From Pedobacter sp. FW305-3-2-15-E-R2A2 (lineage in GTDB: Bacteria; Bacteroidota; Bacteroidia; Sphingobacteriales; Sphingobacteriaceae): a DNA stretch of 64,000 nt. The translations under genes and the position numbers were made by a program. The notes below the pieces were generated by a model that was given only the letters and a program-made list of their open reading frames with translations, made no database searches and was not told the origin of the DNA. The stretch is taken from NCBI RefSeq assembly GCF_038446955.1, contig NZ_CP151803.1:6324001-6388000 (forward strand), given 5' to 3'. Shown here one piece after another: positions 32,490-39,559 of the stretch (position 1 is the first letter of the stretch; each line of letters begins with the position of its first letter).

Positions 32490-34734
32490 CCTTAGCACAC
32501 TCTCTGTGGGTGGAGTGGTCTGGGCTTGCGCAGACTATGGCTATTCCGATGACTTTTCCAGCTTTAGCCCTGAAGCCTTTGTGGCTAAGGAATATACCCC
32601 ATTCTTTTACAGCGATTTTTCGACCTATTACACCAAAGATTACACGTATAGAGATGACAATACCAACACCCGCTACAACGATCAGATTGTAAAAGAATGG
32701 TACGATTACTTTGGACAACAACTGAGTAAAAAAGACCTGGAATACCTCTTGCTAAAGACCAGTGCTAAAGGAATTGATTCTGTATATCAAAATTTCCAGG
32801 GCAAAATTAAAGTCCTGCCCGACAGCATGCCTCAGCTAAAAACATTGAAACTGGACAAGAAACAGGTCAACTCCTTTTTTGATTACCTCACACTGGCCAA
32901 ATCTGCTGAAGAATTTTCCGCAAAATATCAGGAATATTATGGCTGGGATGAGAAACCAAATTATGCTGCGCCAAAATCAATGGAACAGTCCTTGTTGACT
33001 GCATTTCAAAAAACCAAGGATACCTTTATCAAGCAACGCCTCTGGTTCCAGCTGGTTCGCTATTATTATTTTCTGGAAAGAAGCACAGGGGTTAAACCTG
33101 TTAAAGATTCACAGCTGATCAAAGCATTTGATACCTATAAAGATACTTTCCCGAAAAACATGATCTATTACAGAACCCTGGGTTATGTTGCAGGAAGACA
33201 TTACCTGGCGAAAGATTATGCAACTTCCAACTACCTTTTCAGCCTTTGCTACGATTATGCTTCAGAGATGAAAATTCCTGCAAAATGGGCTTTTCATCCA
33301 AACGAGGAAGCCGATTGGAAGCAGAGTCTGGCGATGGCCAAAACCAAGGAAGAGAAAATCACGCTCTGGCATTTACTGGGCATCTATTTTGATACAGAGC
33401 GGGCCATTCCGGAGATTGTAGCTTTAGATCCAAAATCAGAAAAATTAGACCTGCTCTTGAGCAGGGTGGTCAATATCACCGAAAGCAGTCGTTCTGGTTA
33501 CTGGGGAGGAAAAGAGGATTCGACAAAAACCTTAAGGGCAAATACAGCCCTGGTGAGTGGTATCGCTTTGAAAAACAATACCTCCAAACCGTATTTCTGG
33601 AACCTTGCCGCAGGGTACCTGAACTTCATGAGTAAGAACTATACTCAGGCCGCGAAATTTTATCAGGCTGCAAAAACACAACTTCCTAAAGACAATGCGC
33701 TGATCATGGCTCAGTACAAGATTCTGGACTGGGGTTTATACATCAGACAACTGAAAAAGATCGACGCAAAGGCCGAGGCTAAAATGGTAGAGCCTTTAAA
33801 CTGGTTTGCCAGACTTAAAGAGGGAAAAGACACCATCCCTGACCTTAGGTTCTATCAGTCTCTGAACGAAAGTCTGGTGGTGATCTCTAACCTTTATAAA
33901 AAACAAGGCGATCCTGTAAAAGCCAATATCTTCAGCAATTACAATGAATTTTACACGAACAACCAAAATATTGAAAGCCTGAAAACTCTGATGCAGAAAA
34001 GCAATCAGACTCCTTTTGAAAAGGCCATGTTACATTACTACCCTTACAAACTGGAAGATCTTTATTTCTTCCAGGCCACGGTATTGGTGTATCAGGAAAG
34101 ACTGGATGAGGCGATTACATTTTTAGCAAAAAGCAACAGGGCAGATAGGTTGCTTTTAGGAAATCCTTTCAACATGCGTATCAACGATTGTCATGATTGC
34201 GACCATCAGATGGCACAGTCTAAAAAATTCAGTTCGATGAGCATGCTCAAGATGATGAAAAACCTGAAAGATGAGCTTACTGCCGGCAGAAACGTTTATA
34301 ACAATGCAAACCTGCTTGCCAATGCCTATTACAACATTACCCATTATGGAAATGCAAGGGCATTTTACGAATCAGAACTTACCGATTCTTACAGCAGTTA
34401 TGCCATGGGTATTCCCGCACCCTTCCGCCCGATGTTGCTTTCCGGAAAAATTGCAGAGAAGTATTACCTCATTGCAAGGGAGGCGACAAAGAGCAAAGAA
34501 CAAAAGGCAAGGTGCACTTTCATGGCCAGCAAATGTGAGCGAAATGAAAGCTATAACCGTTCGTATGAGCTTCCGGAAAACAAGAACGCAGGTTACTGGA
34601 GTGTAAAGACAGATCCGGTTTATTTCGGCAGGTACTTTTCTGTCATGAGGCAACAGTATGCAGATACCAGATTCTACCAGGAAGTCTTAAATGAATGCGG
34701 GTATTTCAGGAAATATGTGAGCAAGGCCCGATAA
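32419..34734 (+). CDS. Large helical lipoprotein of unknown function, second of the pair
   Basis: The 771-residue protein has a signal segment (about residues 16-35, FLLIFSLSTLSVGGVVW) ending at an Ala-Cys that may be a lipobox, followed by ADYGYSDDFSSFSPEAF. Most of the rest is helical and rich in Lys, Tyr and Ala, with spacing like TPR solenoids (NLAAGYLNFMSKNYTQAAKFYQAAK, HLLGIYFDTERAIPEIV). A cysteine/histidine cluster NDCHDCDHQM (about residue 589) could bind metal. No family is recognised. Start codon 32419 overlaps the upstream gene by 71 bp; no later ATG precedes the signal segment, so the overlap seems real. Confidence 0.65.
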   Translation: MKLATSTFQHLKQKISKKFLLIFSLSTLSVGGVVWACADYGYSDDFSSFSPEAFVAKEYTPFFYSDFSTYYTKDYTYRDDNTNTRYNDQIVKEWYDYFGQQLSKKDLEYLLLKTSAKGIDSVYQNFQGKIKVLPDSMPQLKTLKLDKKQVNSFFDYLTLAKSAEEFSAKYQEYYGWDEKPNYAAPKSMEQSLLTAFQKTKDTFIKQRLWFQLVRYYYFLERSTGVKPVKDSQLIKAFDTYKDTFPKNMIYYRTLGYVAGRHYLAKDYATSNYLFSLCYDYASEMKIPAKWAFHPNEEADWKQSLAMAKTKEEKITLWHLLGIYFDTERAIPEIVALDPKSEKLDLLLSRVVNITESSRSGYWGGKEDSTKTLRANTALVSGIALKNNTSKPYFWNLAAGYLNFMSKNYTQAAKFYQAAKTQLPKDNALIMAQYKILDWGLYIRQLKKIDAKAEAKMVEPLNWFARLKEGKDTIPDLRFYQSLNESLVVISNLYKKQGDPVKANIFSNYNEFYTNNQNIESLKTLMQKSNQTPFEKAMLHYYPYKLEDLYFFQATVLVYQERLDEAITFLAKSNRADRLLLGNPFNMRINDCHDCDHQMAQSKKFSSMSMLKMMKNLKDELTAGRNVYNNANLLANAYYNITHYGNARAFYESELTDSYSSYAMGIPAPFRPMLLSGKIAEKYYLIAREATKSKEQKARCTFMASKCERNESYNRSYELPENKNAGYWSVKTDPVYFGRYFSVMRQQYADTRFYQEVLNECGYFRKYVSKAR

Positions 34735-34755
34735 CCTATTTAAAAAGCAACATCG

Positions 34756-35388
34756 ATGAAACCAGTTGTAGAACTGATTACGGCCTGGGCCGATTATGAA
34801 AGCAAAAATCCCGCTGCTTCGGTGGCGGAATTTTGCAGTCATTATTTGCTGAACAGCAAAGGCCTGACCGACGATACTCCGGTTGAAGTCCCGGCTTCAG
34901 ACTCCGACGCCCAACTGGCCAGTCTCATTAACCAGCTTAACGCCATTCATGTCATTTATGCCAAAGCGCTATTAAAAGAAATCCCCGGAATAGAGTTGGA
35001 ATGGTTTTATTTCATGAAAGAAATAGATCAGCAGAAAGAAGCCAGAAAATCTGACATTGTAAGCGCGGTATTTTTTGAACAATCAACCGGGATCGACATT
35101 CTCAACAGGATCAAAAAAGCAGGCTTGATCCAGGAAAGGAATGATCCAATGGATAAAAGAGCCAGGCTCGTAAAACTCAGTCCACAAGGAGAAAAGATAC
35201 TTATTAATCTTCGTGACCTCCTCTCTAAAGCAGATCATATGTTGTATCAGGACCTTGCCGGATCCAATAAAAAGATGCTGATTAACCTCTTGTCCGATAC
35301 CGGGAAAAAACACAACACCCTAATCTCAGAAAACCGCCATAAACACCTGGAAGAATTGATTACAGGGCATCAGCAGGAAAAGAAATAG
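34756..35388 (+). CDS. MarR-like winged-helix regulator
   Basis: The 210-residue protein has a non-conserved N-terminal region and a MarR-type winged helix from about residue 85 onward: SDIVSAVFFEQSTGIDILNRIKKAGLIQE for helix and recognition region, then the wing signature DPMDKRARLVKLSPQGEKIL. A C-terminal dimerisation helix follows. It starts 21 bp after the large lipoprotein gene on the same strand and may regulate that unit or the following Ada-like gene. The ligand is unknown. Confidence 0.8.
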   Translation: MKPVVELITAWADYESKNPAASVAEFCSHYLLNSKGLTDDTPVEVPASDSDAQLASLINQLNAIHVIYAKALLKEIPGIELEWFYFMKEIDQQKEARKSDIVSAVFFEQSTGIDILNRIKKAGLIQERNDPMDKRARLVKLSPQGEKILINLRDLLSKADHMLYQDLAGSNKKMLINLLSDTGKKHNTLISENRHKHLEELITGHQQEKK

Positions 35389-35450
35389 CGCAAGTTTCGG
35401 GTTTTATCTCCTTGCTGCTTAGCGTAGTTTTGAATTGTAAATTTCGAAAC

Positions 35451-36299
35451 ATGGAAACATTAAATCAAATTGATTACCACAGAATTGAAAAAGCGATTGA
35501 TTATTTAAAGGTCAACTTTAAACAACAACCTTCATTAGAGGATGTCGCCGCTCATGTATATCTGAGCCCCTTTCATTTTCAACGGATGTTTAAGGAATGG
35601 GCAGGTGTTACGCCAAAGAAATTTCTTCAATACCTGAGTATAGAGTATGCTAAAGGAATTCTGAAAGACCAGCAAAGTACCTTATTTGACGCCGCTTACG
35701 AAACCGGATTGTCAGGGACCAGCAGGCTTCATGATCTTTTCATCAAAATTGAGGGTATGACTCCCGGCGAGTATAAAAACGGTGGCGCGCAGCTTCAGAT
35801 CAATTATAGTTTTGCGGAGAGTCCTTTTGGCTCGCTCATCGTTGCAGCAACGCCTAAGGGCATTTGTTATATGGCTTTTGCAGATGATCCGGACCTTGCC
35901 TTTCAGGAACTCCAGCAGCTCTTTCCCAACGCTAAATACCGTCAGGTTCTGGACATGATGCAGCAAAATGCGCTATATATTTTCGGGAAAGACTGGAGCA
36001 GGCTACAGGAACTGAAACTCCATCTGAAAGGGACAGATTTTCAAATTAAAGTTTGGGAAACCTTACTTAAAGTACCAGTCGGTGAATTGTCAACCTATTC
36101 GGCGATAGCGTCTGCGATTGACCACCCTAAAGCATCCAGAGCAGTCGGTTCGGCAGTGGGCGATAATCCCGTCGCATTTCTGATTCCTTGTCACAGGGTG
36201 ATCAAATCTACAGGAGAATTGGGTCAATACCATTGGGGTAGTCCGCGGAAGACCGCCATGATTGGTTGGGAAGCGGCACAAACAGATTTAAGCCTCTGA
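35451..36299 (+). CDS. Ada-like fusion: AraC HTH plus methylated-DNA-protein-cysteine methyltransferase
   Basis: The protein (282 residues) has an AraC-type double HTH (about 6-108, LEDVAAHVYLSPFHFQRMFKE and GMTPGEYKNGG) followed by an MGMT domain with the acceptor cysteine C247 in LIPCHRVI. The DNA-binding ASRAVGSAVGDNP is also present. It repairs O6-methylguanine by transferring the methyl group to itself and probably activates alkylation-repair genes. The N-terminal zinc-cysteine domain of E. coli Ada, which senses phosphotriesters, is missing. I chose the ATG at 35451 because the upstream extension is not conserved. It converges on an AlkA-like glycosylase gene, overlapping by 12 bp. Confidence 0.92.
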   Translation: METLNQIDYHRIEKAIDYLKVNFKQQPSLEDVAAHVYLSPFHFQRMFKEWAGVTPKKFLQYLSIEYAKGILKDQQSTLFDAAYETGLSGTSRLHDLFIKIEGMTPGEYKNGGAQLQINYSFAESPFGSLIVAATPKGICYMAFADDPDLAFQELQQLFPNAKYRQVLDMMQQNALYIFGKDWSRLQELKLHLKGTDFQIKVWETLLKVPVGELSTYSAIASAIDHPKASRAVGSAVGDNPVAFLIPCHRVIKSTGELGQYHWGSPRKTAMIGWEAAQTDLSL

Positions 36300-37196
36300 T
36301 CGTTTGGACAGCGATCTCCAAAGGTAGAAAACAAGGTAGCTCTCCCATGTGGGATAAGCAGAAAAGAAATTCTGGATTTCCAGGGCTTGTTTTTTATCCG
36401 CAATGATGCCATGCATCAGCAAAGCATTTAATAATCCTGCGTCTCCGAAGGGGATGCAGGTTCTTTCTTTCAAACATTTCATCAGGGTATAATTGGCAGT
36501 CCATAGCCCTACCCCTTTGATGTCCATCAGGGCCTTTTGTCTTGAAGCAAGGTCAGGCAGCTGCAGCAGTCCTTGTTTACTAAGCTGCTTGCTGGCAAAA
36601 GCCCCGGCAATGAGGGTCAGGTAAAGCGCTTTGCTTTTGGAAAATTGCATCCCCTGCAATTCTTCCACACTGGCTTCGGCCAATACCGCAGCATCTGGGA
36701 ACAGGTAATAAGCATCGCCTTGATGGTCTAGTCGCCGGCCATATCGTTCTACCAGTCTTCTTTTTAATTTATAGGCGAAGGTAAGGTTGATCTGTTGTCC
36801 GATAATCGCCCAGCAAATGGCTTCGAACATATCCGGAATTCCGACCAGCCGAAGACCATGGTAGGCATTTGCCATAAAGGCCAATCGAGAGTCTTTGGCG
36901 AGTAGTGTATAAAAAGGACTCAGGTCGAGCCCCATATCAAACCAATCTTCTATATATTTTTTTAGAGCCGGTTCCTCATCGACCGACAGCTCCCCCTGCA
37001 AGACAGAGATCAGCAGTTGATCTGCATCGGCTTTGATGTTCAGCAGAACCACACTTTCATTCAGCAACAGGGCTTTGCTCAGGCCATCCCTGTTTACTTT
37101 CAGCATACAATCGTCGAAATCACGGTCTAAAAACCACAGACATTCTCCAAAGCTAAAATCAGGAGGTATTGATATGCTAAGTATGCGTTTACCCAT
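36288..37196 (-). CDS. alkA: DNA-3-methyladenine glycosylase II, AlkA-like
   Basis: The protein (302 residues) has a helix-hairpin-helix glycosylase core: FEAICWAIIGQQINLTFAYKL, the hairpin IKGVGLWTANYTL (about 226-238) and the catalytic aspartate D252 in IPFGDAGLLNAL. An N-terminal TBP-like AlkA_N domain precedes it. It excises alkylated purines and pyrimidines for base-excision repair. The longer frame from 37319 includes 41 residues without family likeness, so the ATG at 37196 is preferred. Together with the convergent Ada-like gene it forms an adaptive-response pair. Confidence 0.88.
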   Translation of the reverse strand: MGKRILSISIPPDFSFGECLWFLDRDFDDCMLKVNRDGLSKALLLNESVVLLNIKADADQLLISVLQGELSVDEEPALKKYIEDWFDMGLDLSPFYTLLAKDSRLAFMANAYHGLRLVGIPDMFEAICWAIIGQQINLTFAYKLKRRLVERYGRRLDHQGDAYYLFPDAAVLAEASVEELQGMQFSKSKALYLTLIAGAFASKQLSKQGLLQLPDLASRQKALMDIKGVGLWTANYTLMKCLKERTCIPFGDAGLLNALLMHGIIADKKQALEIQNFFSAYPTWESYLVFYLWRSLSKRSEA

Positions 37197-37343
37197 TTTC
37201 AAAAATAGGCAATTGAACATAGAATTAAATCTGATTCTTGCTAAAATGCCATTTGGATAAGATTCGGACCTACAGATCGAAGAAGAATAAAAATTCTTCC
37301 GATCTTTGTCCGCATCCATTACCCTTAGTTTCGCCGTAGCCGC

Positions 37344-39245
37344 ATGTCATCAAAATTCTTATTCCACTGTAAAGTAGTATTCCTGATTCTTTTCCTGCTA
37401 ACGAGTAAACATTCAGAAGCGCAGGAAGCGGTCACTATAAGCGATCAGATTGACCAGCATATTTTCTCCTTTAAACAGATTGAAATGCTACATGATCCGG
37501 AGAATAAGCTCAGTTTTGAACAGATTCACAGTAAAGCATACGACAAAAACTTTGTAGCCAGTAAACGGAGTACCCCACAGACCATTCAGCTGAATTCTCC
37601 TTATTGGTTCAGGATTAAGATAAAACACAACAGCAAGGCGGAGAAATATTTTCTCCTGGAATTTTTTGACCAGACCTTAGACCATGTGACCGCCTATATT
37701 CCACAGCAGGATGGAAGTTACAAGATCAGGGAGTTTGGCGACCGCTTTAATTTTGAGGAGCGCAGGTTACAGCATAAGAATTTTGAGTTTTACCTCTCCA
37801 ACAATAGTGATGAAGTGCAGACCTATTATTTCAAGATTCAGTCTTCACAGATTGGTGATGCCATCATTGTACTTCGTTCTGTAGATTGGTTTATCTCTTA
37901 TGCGGTAGACGAGTACTTCTATTTCGGCATTTTCTATGGGATGATCCTGGTATTTAGTTTTTACAACCTGATCATGTTTATCGCCATGCGCCAAAAGCAA
38001 TACCTGTATTACGTGCTTTACAACCTGAGTGTTGGCTTTTTTGAGATGAGCACAGATGGGATTGCCTATCAGTATCTCTGGCCTAACCACCCGGTCTGGA
38101 ATCAGACGGCTTATGCTTTCTCCCTTTATGCCGTCAGCATTTTTGCCTTGCTCTTTACCCGGGAACTGTTGTTTGTCAAGTCCAAAGCGCCGAAGCTCAA
38201 TCAGCTGATTCTGATCGTTATTGCCATCCGGACGATTTGGTTTTTATATTGTCTGGCATTCAACCAGAACCTGTTCAACTATAAGTTCATTGATGCCATT
38301 CCCCTTGCCGTTGCCTTTTTTACAGGAATATACATTTACAAACAGGGTTATCTCCCTGCCCGTTTCTTTGTTTTGGGATATAGCTTCCTCTTTGCAGGTT
38401 TTCTCCTTAAATTTCTCATCATGCTGGGCTTTGACACCTTGAATTTTGGGGTCATCAGCTATTACAGCCTCAGCTTCTGTTTCATCCTGGAAATGGTCTT
38501 TCTTTCTTTTGCGATCGGCGATAAGGTCAGTATTCTTAAAAAGAAGAAAGATAAAGTACAACGGCAGATGATCCGTCAGATGGCGCTGAATGCGAAGTTA
38601 AAAGACAGCCTGAATGAAGAACTGGAAAGTCAGGTTCAGGAGCGAACCAGAGAGGTTTTCCATAAATCATTGATCATTGAAGCCAAAAATGGGGAACTGC
38701 AGAAGGCCAATGATCTGTTGAAACAACAGGCAGAAGAGATTTCCAGAATGAACACCTTACTGGAACAGGACAATCAGGAACTGCAGACCAATGTGGAGAA
38801 AGTTACCCGCGACCGGGTGATGTCGGCCGATGTGGATTTCGAAGAGTTCAGTAAGATTTACCCGGATAAAGAAAGCTGTAATTTATTCCTTTCCGAGCTC
38901 AAATGGAAAGATGGTTACACCTGCAGGAAGTGTAAGAACGACCATTATTATAACGGCCATATTGCCTATAGCCGACGTTGCAGCAAATGCAGTTATGAAG
39001 AATCGGTGACCACCTATACCATTTTCCACAATACCCGGATTCCAATCGTGAAAGCTTTTTATATGATCTTCCTGATCTTCTCTTCGAAAGGTAAGATCTC
39101 CTCCCATAAATTAGCGGAGATCTTAGGCATCCGGCAAAGCACTTGCTGGACCTATGGTTCCAGAATAAAACAGGTGATGGAAGAGCGAAAAACCCAACTT
39201 AAAAAAGCAAATAAAAACGGCTGGAGCCTCCTCGTGCTCGACTAA
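37344..39245 (+). CDS. 7TMR-DISM membrane receptor fused to an IS1595-type zinc-ribbon/HTH module
   Basis: The 633-residue protein has a signal peptide (about 1-26), an extracellular 7TMR-DISMED2-like beta-domain (about 30-185), seven transmembrane helices (about 190-400, beginning YFYFGIFYGMILVFSFYNL), a coiled coil (about 400-495) and a cytosolic zinc ribbon. The ribbon has ligands C527, C530, C546 and C549 in TCRKC and RRCSKC. An HTH-like segment KISSHKLAEILGIRQSTCW follows, and the protein ends there. The FLSELKWKDGYTCRKC and YTIFHNTRIPIVKAFY blocks match the N-terminal module of IS1595-family transposases, without the DDE catalytic domain. I infer a one-component membrane transcription factor, probably for the SusC/SusD locus 315 bp downstream. 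Membrane topology is firm; DNA binding is inferred. Confidence 0.8.
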   Translation: MSSKFLFHCKVVFLILFLLTSKHSEAQEAVTISDQIDQHIFSFKQIEMLHDPENKLSFEQIHSKAYDKNFVASKRSTPQTIQLNSPYWFRIKIKHNSKAEKYFLLEFFDQTLDHVTAYIPQQDGSYKIREFGDRFNFEERRLQHKNFEFYLSNNSDEVQTYYFKIQSSQIGDAIIVLRSVDWFISYAVDEYFYFGIFYGMILVFSFYNLIMFIAMRQKQYLYYVLYNLSVGFFEMSTDGIAYQYLWPNHPVWNQTAYAFSLYAVSIFALLFTRELLFVKSKAPKLNQLILIVIAIRTIWFLYCLAFNQNLFNYKFIDAIPLAVAFFTGIYIYKQGYLPARFFVLGYSFLFAGFLLKFLIMLGFDTLNFGVISYYSLSFCFILEMVFLSFAIGDKVSILKKKKDKVQRQMIRQMALNAKLKDSLNEELESQVQERTREVFHKSLIIEAKNGELQKANDLLKQQAEEISRMNTLLEQDNQELQTNVEKVTRDRVMSADVDFEEFSKIYPDKESCNLFLSELKWKDGYTCRKCKNDHYYNGHIAYSRRCSKCSYEESVTTYTIFHNTRIPIVKAFYMIFLIFSSKGKISSHKLAEILGIRQSTCWTYGSRIKQVMEERKTQLKKANKNGWSLLVLD

Positions 39246-39559
39246 TAAAGCATCGAAAGCGCTCAAACGCGCAATTTTATTGTACTTTTTGACCTGTCTG
39301 CATTTTTTTTGACACGATAAAGACAAGGGTACCTAAGCGTATCAACACCAGCATCTGTTCCCGGCCTACTCCTACCTCTAAGCACTGTATATCAGCACTT
39401 AGGCCGATTCTCACCTATGGTACCAAAGCGTATCAAAACACACACAACAATCTAATTATCAGATATTTACGCAAAATAAATTAGTTCATTCACTAGGAAT
39501 TAACATTAAAGGAACCTTAACTTTATCACATCAAATTCAATTAAACAAAAGCAAAAATT
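39246..39559 (+). promoter_or_regulatory. Regulatory region upstream of the glucan locus
   Basis: This 314-bp gap has no gene. It holds two direct repeats of about 21-23 bp (39328-39348 and 39419-39441, both GGTACC-A/T-AAGCGTATCAA...CAC), 91 bp apart, and a 25-bp imperfect palindrome between them (39378-39402: CTAAG-CA-CTG, TATAT, CAG-CA-CTTAG). A weak -7-like box TAACTTTA lies at 39518-39525. The arrangement suggests operators for a regulator of the following susC. Confidence 0.6.

Noticed and set aside
37197..37319. 41-residue N-terminal extension of the AlkA-like protein
   Set aside because: No similarity to the AlkA N-terminal domain, which starts at the ATG at 37196.
38971..39245. Remnant of an IS1595 insertion sequence
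   Set aside because: The zinc-ribbon/HTH is in frame with the receptor, with a normal stop and no terminal inverted repeats, target duplication or DDE remnant, so fusion is likelier than a recent insertion.
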